In this document: piece after piece, positions 24,524 through 34,320 of the stretch
Position numbering within the stretch: the stretch's first letter is position 1
Layout: the number at the start of each line of letters is the position of its first letter
NCBI GenBank assembly: GCA_017621815.1
Contig: JAGASK010000052.1
Location: forward strand, 186,001-250,000
Direction: 5' to 3'
DNA from: Lachnospiraceae bacterium
Lineage (GTDB): Bacteria > Bacillota > Clostridia > Lachnospirales > Lachnospiraceae
DNA: 64,000 nucleotides
The notes under the pieces: generated by a model
The model's database searches: none
Told to the model about the DNA's origin: nothing
The model's input: the letters and a program-made list of their open reading frames with translations, nothing else
Position numbers and translations under genes: made by a program

Positions 24524-25387
24524 CTAAACGCCTTGTCCCACATCCCTGTGGGCAATTTTAAGGCCGTAATTTCCTTTATTCTTCAGCCGGGCATAAAGCC
24601 TGTTCGCCAGTGTAACACTCCTGTGCTTTCCTCCGGTACAGCCGATTCCGACTACCAGCTGATATTTCCCTTCCTTCACATAATTGGGAATTAAAAATTC
24701 CAGCATGTCAGAAAGCTTGTCAATAAAAATTTCCGCCTCAGGAAAGCTCATCACATAATCCTGAACCTCTGAATCATTTCCTGTTTTATATTTTAAATCT
24801 TCTATATAAAAAGGATTCGGAAGAAATCTGACATCAAACACCAGGTCCGCATCTGCCGGAATCCCATGCTTAAATCCAAAGGACAAAATAGTAACCATCA
24901 GACTGTTGTACTCTTCATTCTGAACAAAAATACGGTCTATTTCTTCCTTTAATTCCCTGGTCAGAAGCTTCGTAGTGTCAATTACATAATCCGCTTTATG
25001 CCGTATATCATCCAGTATCTTTCTTTCCTTAAGAATTCCGTCCTCCACTCTTCCTTCCGGAGATAAAGGATGCATTCTTCTTGTTTCCTTATACCTCTTT
25101 AAAAGAGTCTGGTCACTTGCTTCCATAAACAGAATTTCAAAATTATAACCGTTTTCCTTCAGCTTTTCAAGAACCTTCTGGGCATCCTCAAAAGGCTGGT
25201 CAACACGCACATCCAGTCCCAGGGCAACCTTGCTGACTTCACTGTTAGGCATGGCAATCAATTCCACAAATTTTTCAATCAGGGGAACCGGCAGATTATC
25301 AACGCAGTAAAATCCGGCGTCCTCCAGCATTCTGAGAGCCGTACTTTTTCCTCCGCCGCTCATTCCCGTAACAACAACAAAACGCAT
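24524..25387 (-). CDS. rapZ: RapZ/YvcJ-family nucleotide-binding protein
   Basis: 287 residues. An N-terminal P-loop GMSGGGKST (8-16) and a C-terminal domain with GIGCTGGKHRSV (about 248-259) define the family. In Gammaproteobacteria RapZ guides RNase E to the GlmZ small RNA; in Firmicutes YvcJ is a GTPase affecting competence and its RNA role is unclear. The gene lies 11 bases after murB and 26 before whiA, so it is in the same operon. Confidence 0.95.
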   Translation of the reverse strand: MRFVVVTGMSGGGKSTALRMLEDAGFYCVDNLPVPLIEKFVELIAMPNSEVSKVALGLDVRVDQPFEDAQKVLEKLKENGYNFEILFMEASDQTLLKRYKETRRMHPLSPEGRVEDGILKERKILDDIRHKADYVIDTTKLLTRELKEEIDRIFVQNEEYNSLMVTILSFGFKHGIPADADLVFDVRFLPNPFYIEDLKYKTGNDSEVQDYVMSFPEAEIFIDKLSDMLEFLIPNYVKEGKYQLVVGIGCTGGKHRSVTLANRLYARLKNKGNYGLKIAHRDVGQGV

Positions 25388-25398
25388 GATGCTCCTTT

Positions 25399-26319
25399 CT
25401 AAAAGCGCCCCAGATAAATGATTTCCCGTTCCAACGAAACTCCGAATTTATCTTTTACCCTTTCCTGCACTTCCTTTATCACGTCTGCAACGTCTGTAGC
25501 AGTTGCCTTACCTGTATTTATCACAAATCCGCAATGCTTTTCGGATACTTTTGCTCCTCCCACAAAATATCCCCTAAGCCCTGCATCCATAATCAGTTTT
25601 CCGGCAAAATATCCTTCCGGTCTTTTAAAAGTGCTGCCTGCACAGGGAAATTCAAGAGGCTGTTTGGCTCTTCTTCTTGCCGCCAGCTCTTCCATTTTCT
25701 GCTGAATTTCTTCTTTATTGCCTGAAGCTAACTGCAATGTTACCTGCAGCACCGTAAAATGCCGGTTCTTAATGATGCTTGTGCGGTATCCAAACTCCAT
25801 GGTAGCATTATCAAGCTGAAAAATTTCACCCTTATTATCAAGCACCGTAACGCTCTGTACCACCTGCTTCATTTCCCCGCCATAGGCACCTGCATTCATA
25901 ACAACACCGCCGCCCATAGTGCCGGGTATTCCGGATGCAAACTCCAGCCCTGTAAGTCCGTTTTCCAGAGCGCATTTTGATACCTGGGATAAAAGGGCAC
26001 CTGCCTGCACCTTCATGATGTTTTCCTGTACTTCAATCTTATTAAAACAATTCCCAAGCTGGAGAATCACCCCATGATACCCGTCATCGCTTACCAGCAG
26101 ATTACTGCCGTTGCCAAGGATAAAATAGGGCACTTCCACCTGATTAAAATAGGGAATCAGCTTTTCCAGCTGCGTTTCGCTGCTTATTCTTACAAAGCAT
26201 TCCGCCTCACCGCCGATGCGGAAGGTAGTATGCCTGCACATAGGTTCATTCTCCAGAATATCGCTTTCCGGCACATAAGCCCTGATAGTTTCAAAAACTG
26301 CCTCACTCAATTCTCGCAC
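25399..26319 (-). CDS. murB: UDP-N-acetylenolpyruvoylglucosamine reductase
   Basis: FAD enzyme that makes UDP-MurNAc in the cytoplasm for peptidoglycan. 306 residues of the type II form: FAD-binding motifs HTTFRIGGEAECFV and LGNGSNLLVSDDGY, EFASGIPGTMGGGVVMNAGAYGGE, and the catalytic serine in AGSTFKRP. The start is GTG at 26319; no ATG is available in frame and the ribosome site is weak, so the exact start is less sure. Operon with glcK upstream and rapZ downstream. Confidence 0.95.
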   Translation of the reverse strand: MRELSEAVFETIRAYVPESDILENEPMCRHTTFRIGGEAECFVRISSETQLEKLIPYFNQVEVPYFILGNGSNLLVSDDGYHGVILQLGNCFNKIEVQENIMKVQAGALLSQVSKCALENGLTGLEFASGIPGTMGGGVVMNAGAYGGEMKQVVQSVTVLDNKGEIFQLDNATMEFGYRTSIIKNRHFTVLQVTLQLASGNKEEIQQKMEELAARRRAKQPLEFPCAGSTFKRPEGYFAGKLIMDAGLRGYFVGGAKVSEKHCGFVINTGKATATDVADVIKEVQERVKDKFGVSLEREIIYLGRF

Positions 26320-26348
26320 TTTTACACCTGCTGTTTCTAAATAATCAC

Positions 26349-27290
26349 TTAATTGTTTTCCATATCCAGTACTAATTTGGCTGCACCGTAAATACCTGCA
26401 TCATTGCCGAGGGTAGCCAGTGAAAACTTCACCTGCCTGCTGCCATGGAAGACATTCTTTTCATAATGAGGTCTGATAAAATCAATCAAAATCTCTCCTG
26501 CCTTGGACACACCGCCGCCGATAACAATGGCTTCGGGATTTACCACACAGGCAATACCTGCCAATGCATCGCCTAAATATTTACCGAATTTCCCTGCCAC
26601 TTCCAAAGCCAGCGCATCTCTGTTTTTTACAGCATCAAATACCGTTTTTGCCGATACTTCACCGTTTCTTAAAACGCTGTCCTTATCGCTTGCTGCAAGC
26701 AGCTGATTGGCAAGTCTGGTAATGCCTGTCGCAGAGGAATATTGTTCAAGGCAGCCTTTGTTTCCGCAGCCGCAAATCTCTTCTTCACTGTCTTCAACAT
26801 GAATATGACCGATTTCTCCGCCTGCTCCGGTGGCACCTGTAAGCATCTTTCCGTTAATGATAATGCCGCCGCCTACACCGGTACCGAGAGTAACCACTAC
26901 CAAATCCCTGCAGCCCTGACCGCCGCCCATCCACATTTCACCAAGGGCAGCTACATTGGCATCATTTCCTGCCATTACAGGCATATTCAGCAAGTCCTCC
27001 AGGGTATCCTTAATGCTGAAGGTTCCCCAACCCAGATTAACAGCTCTGTGTACCACGCCTTCGCTGTCCACAGGTCCCGGCGCTCCTACACCTACGCCGG
27101 CAACGGATTCCCTGTCTATCTGCTTCATTTTTTCCCTGATACTGTCTGCAATATCGGGAAGGATAAGGGAACCGCTTTCTTCTGTTCTTGTGGGAATCTC
27201 CCACTTATCAAGGACATTGCCTTCCACATCAAATAATCCAAGCTTAACTGTAGTTCCTCCGATATCCACTCCAAATACATATTTTTTCAT
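26349..27290 (-). CDS. glcK: ROK-family glucokinase
   Basis: 313 residues. Phosphorylates free glucose with ATP at the entry to glycolysis. ROK features are the phosphate loop DIGGTTVKLG, the catalytic Asp in AGNDANVAALGE, GEIGHIHV with the zinc His, and the Cys cluster CGCGNKGCLEQ. Glucose as substrate is inferred from similarity to Bacillus GlcK; other hexoses are possible. Lies between hprK and murB, linking sugar phosphorylation and carbon control with wall synthesis. Confidence 0.93.
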   Translation of the reverse strand: MKKYVFGVDIGGTTVKLGLFDVEGNVLDKWEIPTRTEESGSLILPDIADSIREKMKQIDRESVAGVGVGAPGPVDSEGVVHRAVNLGWGTFSIKDTLEDLLNMPVMAGNDANVAALGEMWMGGGQGCRDLVVVTLGTGVGGGIIINGKMLTGATGAGGEIGHIHVEDSEEEICGCGNKGCLEQYSSATGITRLANQLLAASDKDSVLRNGEVSAKTVFDAVKNRDALALEVAGKFGKYLGDALAGIACVVNPEAIVIGGGVSKAGEILIDFIRPHYEKNVFHGSRQVKFSLATLGNDAGIYGAAKLVLDMENN

Positions 27291-27393
27291 TTACGTACGC
27301 TCCCTGTTTTATTTTTATTTTAAAATCCCTTAAATATTCCTGTTTATGTATAAAATTATTTGTAACTGTCCGACTCTTGGCCGATTGCCGCAA

Positions 27394-28338
27394 TTATTCG
27401 TCCTCGTCTTCGTCTCTTCTTCTTGTCAGCGATTCCTGCACACGCCTGTATAATTCCTGCGCTGCATTGTAGCCCATCTTCTTCTGACGGTGATTAATTG
27501 CCGCTGATTCACAGATAACTGCAAGGTTACGTCCCGGACGGATAGGGATATTATGGCATACTACTTTATTGCCAAGGTATTCCGTATACTCTTCTTCAAG
27601 CCCCAGCCTGTCATATTCCTTTTCTTTATCCCAGTCTTCAAGCCGGATAACAAGGTCAATATTCTGGGTATCCTTTACACTGGACACACCAAACAGTGTC
27701 TTAACATCAATAATTCCGATACCCCGGAGTTCTATAAAATGCTTGGTAATATCAGGCGCAGAGCCTACAAGCGTATCATCACTTACCTTGCGGATTTCCA
27801 CCGCGTCATCGGTTACAAGACGGTGTCCTCTCTTTATCAGCTCAAGGGCCGCTTCCGATTTACCGATACCGCTTTCACCGGTAATCAGGACACCTTCACC
27901 GAAAACATCCACAAGCACACCGTGAACAGAGATACAGGGTGCCAGCATAACATTCATCCATCTGATGATTTCCGCCATAAATGCAGAAGTTGCTTTCTTG
28001 GTCATCAGCACCGGAACCTTATATTCAATCGCTGTTTTTAAGAAAAGTTCATCTGGCTTTAATTCACGGCAAAATACAATCGCGGGAATCTCACAGGAAA
28101 GAAGCCTTGTATAAATTTCTTTCTTTCTTGCTTCAGGCAATCCTTCAATGTAAGAATATTCCACAAATCCTACCACCTGCAGCCTGGTTGCCTCAAAATG
28201 TTCAAAGTAACCTGCCAGCTGCAGCGCCGGTCTGTTGATATCGGGCTGTGTTACTTTAATCTTGGAAATATCCAGCTCCGGAGTCAGATTTTCCAACTTC
28301 ATTTTTTCAATAATTCTCTCCAACTTTACGCTTGTCAT
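27394..28338 (-). CDS. hprK: HPr kinase/phosphorylase
   Basis: Phosphorylates and dephosphorylates Ser46 of HPr and Crh in response to glycolytic state, the trigger of CcpA-dependent catabolite control. 314 residues. The N-terminal domain covers about 1-130. The kinase core has P-loop GESGIGKS (about 154-161), LVTDDAVEI and the K/R-rich region IRPGRNLAVICESAAINHRQKKMGY. Its two targets are encoded in this window at 23.4 and 48.7 kb. The stop is preceded by an acidic tail. Confidence 0.97.
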   Translation of the reverse strand: MTSVKLERIIEKMKLENLTPELDISKIKVTQPDINRPALQLAGYFEHFEATRLQVVGFVEYSYIEGLPEARKKEIYTRLLSCEIPAIVFCRELKPDELFLKTAIEYKVPVLMTKKATSAFMAEIIRWMNVMLAPCISVHGVLVDVFGEGVLITGESGIGKSEAALELIKRGHRLVTDDAVEIRKVSDDTLVGSAPDITKHFIELRGIGIIDVKTLFGVSSVKDTQNIDLVIRLEDWDKEKEYDRLGLEEEYTEYLGNKVVCHNIPIRPGRNLAVICESAAINHRQKKMGYNAAQELYRRVQESLTRRRDEDEDE

Positions 28339-28389
28339 ACCCTGCTCCTTTTTTTACCATATTTAGCGTTCGACACTAACATCAGTTTA

Positions 28390-30249
28390 CTATTTCCTGA
28401 AAAAATTGTAAATATCCTCTGCCACATTAGCAGGAATTTCTTCCACCTGCGCCAGGGTTTCCACATCCGCGTTTTTTATTTCCTCTATGGATTTAAAATG
28501 ACGCATCAGGGCTTTTCTTCTTGCCGGCCCTATCCCCGGGATTTCATCCAGCACTGACTTCACCTGGGATTTGCTTCTTAACGAACGATGGTATTCAATG
28601 GCAAACCGGTGCGCCTCATCCTGTATCCTGGTAATCAGCTTAAATCCCTCACTGTCTTTGTCTATGGGAATTTCTTCATTATTATAATACAGGCCTCTGG
28701 TACGGTGGTTATCATCTTTAACCATGCCGCATACGGGAATATTGATATGCAGCTCCTCAAGTACTCCCAATGCAATATTTACCTGTCCCTTTCCGCCATC
28801 CATCATAATAATGTCGGGAAATTTGGTAAAGCTTCCGAATTCATTGTCAATCTGCTTGCCTGCCAGCTCCTTCTTTTCCTCCATGCCATGCACAAATCTC
28901 CTTGTAAGAACCTCCTTCATGCAGGCATAATCATCCGGTCCTGATACTGACTTAATCCTGAATTTTCTGTAATCACTGCGTTTGGGCCTGCCCTTCTCAT
29001 AAACCACCATGGAGCCTACGTTGGCAAATCCGCTGATATTGGAAATGTCATAGGCCTCCATACGGCTCACATTTTCAAGCCCTAAAAGCTTCCCTATCTC
29101 CTTTGCGGCACCGATGGTTCTTCCTTCTTCCCTTCTGATACGTTCCTTGTCCTGGCTGAGGACAAGCTGGGCATTTTTTGCCGCCAGTTCCACCAGCTTT
29201 TCCTTGGTACCGATTTTAGGCACTCTGATATAAACCCTGGCGCCTTTTCTTTTCGTCAGCCACTGCTCCAGAACTTCGATATCCTCTATTTCCTCCTGAA
29301 GCATCAGTTCCCTGGGAATAAAAGGCGTTCCCGCATAAAACTGTTTTACAAAATCAAGAAGAATCTGAGACCGGGGTGTCTGGGCCACATGAATCATGTA
29401 AAAATGTTCTCTTCCCATCAGCTTGCCGCTCCTGACAAAAAACACCTGCACGACCGCATCCTTATCATCACTGGCAAGTGCAATAATATCCTTATCCTCT
29501 CCGTCACTGTCGGTAATTTTCTGTTTCTGCGCAATCTGTTTGACACTGTTATATAAATCACGGTATCTTATGGCCTCTTCAAACTCCAGTTCCTCAGATG
29601 CCTGCTTCATCTTCTGTTCCAGTTCCTTTAATATTTCCTGATAGCTGCCGTTTAAGAAATCAAGGGCTTTTTTTACTCTTTCCCTGTATACCTCCTCCGG
29701 AATATTTCCCTGGCACGGCGCCATACATTGCTTAATATGATAATTCAGGCACGCCCTGTCATTCCCGCAGTCCTTCGGGAGATTTTTATTGCAGGTACGG
29801 AGCTGATACAGCTTATTAATCAATTCAATCGTGTCCTTAACTGCAGACGCACTGGTGTAAGGACCGAAATATTTGGAATGGTCTTTCTTCATCATTCTGG
29901 AAAAAAGCACCCTGGGATATGTCTCGCCTACCGTAACTTTAATATAAGGATAAGTTTTATCATCCTTAAGCATGGTATTATACTTGGGCCGGTGCTCTTT
30001 AATCAGATTATTTTCCAGCACCAGAGCTTCAAGCTCCGAATCGGTTACTATATATTCAAACCGGCTGATTAATGTAACCATCTTGTCAATCTGGGGACCT
30101 CTGCCTATATTTTTCCTGAAATAAGACCTGACACGGTTATAAAGGTTAATAGCTTTTCCTACATAAATAATGGTGTCGGCTTCGTCATGCATGATGTAGA
30201 CGCCGGGACATTTGGGGAGTTTTTTCAACTCTTCCTGTATATCAAACAT
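28390..30249 (-). CDS. uvrC: UvrABC excinuclease subunit C
   Basis: 619 residues. Makes both incisions in nucleotide excision repair. A GIY-YIG nuclease domain (about 11-90, [19 protein letters not shown]) cuts 3', a UVR domain (about 200-235) binds UvrB, an RNase H-like domain (about 380-530, [11 protein letters not shown]...[15 protein letters not shown]) cuts 5', and helix-hairpin-helix motifs end the protein ([16 protein letters not shown]). A perfect small hairpin (CCGGGA/TCCCGG, 30270-30284) lies just upstream of the AAGGAG site. First gene of the hprK cluster. Confidence 0.97.
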   Translation of the reverse strand: MFDIQEELKKLPKCPGVYIMHDEADTIIYVGKAINLYNRVRSYFRKNIGRGPQIDKMVTLISRFEYIVTDSELEALVLENNLIKEHRPKYNTMLKDDKTYPYIKVTVGETYPRVLFSRMMKKDHSKYFGPYTSASAVKDTIELINKLYQLRTCNKNLPKDCGNDRACLNYHIKQCMAPCQGNIPEEVYRERVKKALDFLNGSYQEILKELEQKMKQASEELEFEEAIRYRDLYNSVKQIAQKQKITDSDGEDKDIIALASDDKDAVVQVFFVRSGKLMGREHFYMIHVAQTPRSQILLDFVKQFYAGTPFIPRELMLQEEIEDIEVLEQWLTKRKGARVYIRVPKIGTKEKLVELAAKNAQLVLSQDKERIRREEGRTIGAAKEIGKLLGLENVSRMEAYDISNISGFANVGSMVVYEKGRPKRSDYRKFRIKSVSGPDDYACMKEVLTRRFVHGMEEKKELAGKQIDNEFGSFTKFPDIIMMDGGKGQVNIALGVLEELHINIPVCGMVKDDNHRTRGLYYNNEEIPIDKDSEGFKLITRIQDEAHRFAIEYHRSLRSKSQVKSVLDEIPGIGPARRKALMRHFKSIEEIKNADVETLAQVEEIPANVAEDIYNFFRK

Positions 30250-30287
30250 AATTTCACTGTCTCCTTTGTCCGGGAAACTCCCGGCAT

Positions 30288-30331
30288 AAAAAAAGAATTC
30301 TTAATTATTATAGCATAAGAATTCTTTTTTT
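30288..30331. terminator. Perfect 16-bp terminator hairpin between ftsH and uvrC
   Basis: 30288-30303 (seven A, GAATTCTTA) pairs perfectly with 30316-30331 (TAAGAATTC, seven T). It lies just after the ftsH stop and gives U-runs on both strands. Confidence 0.85.
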
Positions 30332-30334
30332 ATC

Positions 30335-32566
30335 TTATAAATCTGAACGTGTTCCGGAGAAAAGACCTGTAGGCCGGTCATCTGCCGGAGGTTCATTTTC
30401 TGAGCCTTCCGCCTTCTTTTCCGGTTCAGGGCTTTCAGCTCCGTTTACTTTCGATTCCGGTATTTTTGTTTCTGTTTCGGGCATTTTGGTTTCCGGTATT
30501 TTTGTTTCCATTTCCGGCAGTTTTATTTCCGTATTAAAGAAGGAGTCCTTTTTTTCTCCGGCAGTTTTTTCCGTCTCCTGCCCTTCCTTCTCATCCTTCT
30601 TTTCCTCAGGCTCCGGGATTCCCTTTTCCTGACGGTAAATCTTCATAAATTCCTTGCCGCTGATGGTTTCTTTTTCTATCAGATGTGCTGCCAGCTTATC
30701 CATCAGTTCACGGTTTCCTGACAGAAGAGCCTTTGCTTCATCATAACATTCCTTTAAGGTTTCCATCACTTCAGTATCCACATCCGCAGCAGTCCTGTCA
30801 CTGCAGGTCAGGCGGGCACCGCCGCCCAGGTATTCGCTTTCCACGGTAGCAAGGCCCATTAAACCGAAGCGCTTGCTCATACCGAACCTTGTAATCATAT
30901 TGGTAACGATATTCGTTGCCTGCTCGATATCATTTGCCGCACCTGTGGTAACATTTCCGAATACAATTTCTTCAGCAGCCCTGCCGCCAAGCAAACTCAC
31001 CAGCCTGTCATGAAGCTCATCTTTAGTCTGAAGGTATTTTTCCTCCTCAGGAACATGCATTACATATCCTAAGGCACCCATGGTTCTGGGTACAATCGTA
31101 ATTTTCTGCACCGGTTCGGAATTCTTCTGCAATGCACTGATTAAAGCATGCCCCACTTCATGATAGGAAACAATTTTTCTTTCCTCCTGGCTCATGATAC
31201 GGTCTTTCTTTTCTTTGCCCACAAGCACCTGCTCGACTGCATCAAACAAATCCTTTTGATTGACATATTCCCGTCCATGCTGTACGGCGTTAATGGCTGC
31301 CTCGTTAATCATATTGGCAAGGTCTGCACCCACAGCACCGCTGGTAGCAAGGGCAATGGCATCCAAATCCACGCTGTCATCCAGATGCACATCCTTGGCA
31401 TGAACCTTAAGGATGGCTACTCTTCCCTTTAAATCAGGCTTATCTACAATAATTCTTCTGTCAAAACGCCCCGGACGAAGCAATGCCTTATCCAGGATTT
31501 CAGGACGATTGGTAGCGCCGAGCACCAGAATCCCCTTGGAGGTATCAAAGCCGTCCATTTCAGAAAGCAGCTGGTTTAAGGTCTGTTCTCTTTCCTCATT
31601 GCCACCGCCGTATTTATTGTCACGGCTCCTGCCGATTGCATCAATTTCATCTATAAAAATAATGCAGGGAGCATTTTTCGTTGCTTCCTTAAATAAGTCC
31701 CTGACACGGGAAGCTCCCACACCAACATACAGTTCTATAAAATCCGAACCCGATAAAGAAAAGAAAGGAACCTTCGCTTCTCCTGCAACAGCCTTAGCAA
31801 GTAAGGTTTTACCTGTACCGGGAGGCCCCACAAGCAAAGCGCCCTTGGGAAGCTTCGCACCGATTTTGGCATATTTCCCGGGATTATGGAGAAAATCCAC
31901 CACTTCCTGTAAGGATTCCTTTGCTTCATCCTCACCTGCCACATCCCTGAAGGTAATGCCTGTTTCCTTCTGTACATAAACCTTGGCGTTGCTCTTTCCC
32001 ACACCCATAGGCCCGCCGCCCTTTGACATCTTGCGGAAAAGAAAGCTTAAAAGCACCCACATCAGCAAAATAGGCACCACATAGGTCAGCAGAAAGCTGA
32101 TAATTACACTGGAGCGGTCAGCCACCTGTCCCTTTACGGGAACATTATATTCCAGCAGACGCTGTGTAAGCGTATCATCATCTTCTATTTTACCTGTGTA
32201 ATAGGTAATGGAAGGCATGCCGCCGTACATATAAAAGCCCATGGTCTGAGTTTTTTCTTCGGCCTTAGGAGTAATGATTACTCTGTCAGAAGCAATTTCC
32301 ACAGACTCAACATCCCCTGCTTCCATCATCTGAATAAACTCATTGTAGCTGATTTCCTTTTCAGTTTCCCCGGACATCATCTTCATGAAGCTGCTCATCA
32401 TGAGCAATGTAATCAGTGCCGCTATCAAAAACAGAATAATGCTCTGTTTCTTTGGGTCCCTGCCGTTCCCGGAACCGTTTCCGTTTCCATTGCCGCCGTT
32501 ATTGCCCTGATTATTATTCCCGTTTCCCGGTCCGCCGTCGAATTGATTCAAATTATTATCGCTCAT
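30335..32566 (-). CDS. ftsH: ATP-dependent zinc metalloprotease FtsH
   Basis: 743 residues, a membrane AAA+ protease that removes misfolded membrane proteins and some regulators. An unusual Asn/Gly-rich N-terminal tail (about 1-37) precedes helix one (about 41-61). An extracytoplasmic domain and helix two (about 153-178) follow. Walker A GPPGTGKT (247-254), Walker B (301-310), the second region of homology (351-370) and zinc site HEVGH (469-473) are intact. The C-terminus (about 680-743) is a disordered tail with repeated KIPE/KMPE units. The start directly abuts the stop of the DUF1846 gene. Confidence 0.97.
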   Translation of the reverse strand: MSDNNLNQFDGGPGNGNNNQGNNGGNGNGNGSGNGRDPKKQSIILFLIAALITLLMMSSFMKMMSGETEKEISYNEFIQMMEAGDVESVEIASDRVIITPKAEEKTQTMGFYMYGGMPSITYYTGKIEDDDTLTQRLLEYNVPVKGQVADRSSVIISFLLTYVVPILLMWVLLSFLFRKMSKGGGPMGVGKSNAKVYVQKETGITFRDVAGEDEAKESLQEVVDFLHNPGKYAKIGAKLPKGALLVGPPGTGKTLLAKAVAGEAKVPFFSLSGSDFIELYVGVGASRVRDLFKEATKNAPCIIFIDEIDAIGRSRDNKYGGGNEEREQTLNQLLSEMDGFDTSKGILVLGATNRPEILDKALLRPGRFDRRIIVDKPDLKGRVAILKVHAKDVHLDDSVDLDAIALATSGAVGADLANMINEAAINAVQHGREYVNQKDLFDAVEQVLVGKEKKDRIMSQEERKIVSYHEVGHALISALQKNSEPVQKITIVPRTMGALGYVMHVPEEEKYLQTKDELHDRLVSLLGGRAAEEIVFGNVTTGAANDIEQATNIVTNMITRFGMSKRFGLMGLATVESEYLGGGARLTCSDRTAADVDTEVMETLKECYDEAKALLSGNRELMDKLAAHLIEKETISGKEFMKIYRQEKGIPEPEEKKDEKEGQETEKTAGEKKDSFFNTEIKLPEMETKIPETKMPETETKIPESKVNGAESPEPEKKAEGSENEPPADDRPTGLFSGTRSDL

Positions 32567-34039
32567 TTAATTACTCTTTCCTTTTATAATTGGCTCACTG
32601 GTCAAATCTACTCCCAGTTTTTTAAATATTTTTATATCAACATCAGAAAGCATTACTGAGGTATGTACCTGACATCCCTTCAGCTTCGGGAGCTGCTCTA
32701 AGGCCTTTTTGGCATTTTTATCATTCAGGGCAGAAACGGAAAGGGCTATCAGCACCTCATCCGTATGCAGACGGGGATTTTTCCCTCCCAGATATTTGGT
32801 TTTCAATTCCTGAATAGGTTCAATCGCCTCAGGAGAAATCAGATGAATATCATCATCCACTTCACCCAGATATTTCAATGCATTCAGCAATAAAGCCGCT
32901 GATGCTCCCAGTAAATCAGTTGTCTTGGAAGTAATTATGGTACCGTCAGAAAGTTCAATGGCTGCGGTAGGCACTCCCAGTTTTTCTTCACGTTCCTTAG
33001 CTGCAACCGTTACCTTTCTGTCATCGGTTGTAATTTTAGCCTGCTTCATCAGCAGTTCTATCTTATAGACATCATTTTCCTTTGCTTTTCCCTTTATGAC
33101 GTCATTCATCGCCGTATAGTAACGACGGATAATTTCCATGTGGGAAGCCTGCCTGCACACTTCGTCATCCACAATACAGTTTCCCGCCATATTTACACCC
33201 ATATCGGTAGGCGATTTATAAGGATTCTCCCCGTAAATGCCTTCAAAAATAGCATTCAGGACAGGGAAAATTTCAATATCCCTGTTATAATTAACCGTTG
33301 TTTCCCCATATGCTTCCAAATGGAAAGGGTCAATCATATTAATATCGTTTAAATCCGCCGTTGCCGCTTCATAAGCAAGGTTTATGGGATGCTTTAACGG
33401 AATATTCCAAATAGGGAAGGTTTCATACTTGGCATAGCCTGCTTTAATTCCCCTTTTATTATCATGATAAAGCTGGGACAGACAGGTTGCCATTTTTCCG
33501 CTTCCGGGTCCCGGAGCAGTAACTACAACCAGAGGTCTTGTGGTTTCAATATATTCATTTTTCCCATATCCTTCATCACTGACAATAAGCGGAATATTGG
33601 ACGGATAGCCTTCTATGGCATAATGCAGGTATACCTTCACGTTTTTCTTTTCCAGCTTTTCTTTGAATTCTGCGGCTCGCACCTGACCTGCATAATGAGT
33701 CAGCACCACGCTTCCCACATAAAGCCCCCGGCTTTCAAATTCCTTCATCAGTCTCTGGACATCTTCATCATAAGTAATTCCCAAATCGCCTCTTATTTTA
33801 TTCTTTTCAATATCGGCTGCATTTATTACAATGACAATTTCCGCCCTGTCGGAAAGCTTCATCAGCATGCGGAGCTTGCTGTCAGGCTCGAATCCCGGCA
33901 ATACCCTTGACGCATGATAATCATCAAACAGCTTGCCGCCGAATTCCAGATATAATTTATCCCCAAATTTACTGATTCTTTCTTCAATATGCTCAGACTG
34001 CATCTTTAAATATTTTTCATTATCGAATCCCACTCTCAT
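32567..34039 (-). CDS. DUF1846-family protein
   Basis: 490-residue cytoplasmic protein conserved in Firmicutes with unknown role. Family segments visible: VGFDNEKYLKMQSEHIEERISKFG at the start, VTAPGPGSGKMATCLSQLYHD (about 173-193, P-loop-like), and FHLEAYGETTVNYNRDIEIFPVL. Some nucleotide-dependent activity is plausible from the P-loop-like segment, but this is inference. The stop touches the ftsH start with no gap, so the two genes are translationally linked. Confidence 0.9.
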   Translation of the reverse strand: MRVGFDNEKYLKMQSEHIEERISKFGDKLYLEFGGKLFDDYHASRVLPGFEPDSKLRMLMKLSDRAEIVIVINAADIEKNKIRGDLGITYDEDVQRLMKEFESRGLYVGSVVLTHYAGQVRAAEFKEKLEKKNVKVYLHYAIEGYPSNIPLIVSDEGYGKNEYIETTRPLVVVTAPGPGSGKMATCLSQLYHDNKRGIKAGYAKYETFPIWNIPLKHPINLAYEAATADLNDINMIDPFHLEAYGETTVNYNRDIEIFPVLNAIFEGIYGENPYKSPTDMGVNMAGNCIVDDEVCRQASHMEIIRRYYTAMNDVIKGKAKENDVYKIELLMKQAKITTDDRKVTVAAKEREEKLGVPTAAIELSDGTIITSKTTDLLGASAALLLNALKYLGEVDDDIHLISPEAIEPIQELKTKYLGGKNPRLHTDEVLIALSVSALNDKNAKKALEQLPKLKGCQVHTSVMLSDVDIKIFKKLGVDLTSEPIIKGKSN

Positions 34040-34176
34040 AATTTCCCCGTCCGTTTTTCCTTTGTAATACTCGGTATATATTTTTTTACATATCGTTTTT
34101 TATTGTAGCACAACTCTGTTAATTATTCCATAAAAAAGAAATTAACGATTATCAATTTTTTCTAAAGAAAATAGTA

Positions 34177-34205
34177 TTGACATCAAAAACAACCGGTGCT
34201 AGAAT
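34177..34205 (+). promoter_or_regulatory. Promoter of pyrG
   Basis: TTGACA (34177-34182), exact 17-base spacer, TAGAAT (34200-34205), followed by a run of T (34205-34211). The start would be near 34211-34212, only about 9 bases before a terminator hairpin. Confidence 0.8.
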
Positions 34206-34219
34206 TTTTTTATCAAAGC

Positions 34220-34254
34220 AAAGGCGCTGTGAGCAAGGCTCATAGTGCCTTTTT
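34220..34254 (+). terminator. Promoter-proximal attenuator terminator of pyrG
   Basis: A 15-bp stem with two G-U pairs (AAAGGCGCTGTGAGC, 34220-34234, with 34238-34252), loop AAG, then TTTTT. Its position immediately after the promoter means most transcripts would end unless antitermination occurs, as in the CTP-controlled pyrG leaders of Firmicutes. Confidence 0.85.
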
Positions 34255-34270
34255 ATTCATGACATGTTTA

Positions 34271-34289
34271 TGACAACAGAAAGTTTGCA
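34271..34289 (+). repeat. Half copy of a dispersed Lachnospiraceae-like repeat in the pyrG leader
   Basis: TGACAACAGAAAGTTTGCA matches 18 of 19 bases of the copy at 57533-57551. The second arm of the palindrome is not found here. Confidence 0.5.
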
Positions 34290-34320
34290 ACGGAAAATCA
34301 TACTAAACTAAGGAGTTATT

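Noticed and set aside
28588-28944. 118-residue plus-strand open frame
   Set aside because: It lies wholly inside uvrC on the opposite strand and shows no recognisable protein features.
31413-31979. 188-residue plus-strand open frame
   Set aside because: It is the antisense shadow of the ftsH ATPase domain, Ser/Pro-rich as such shadows are.
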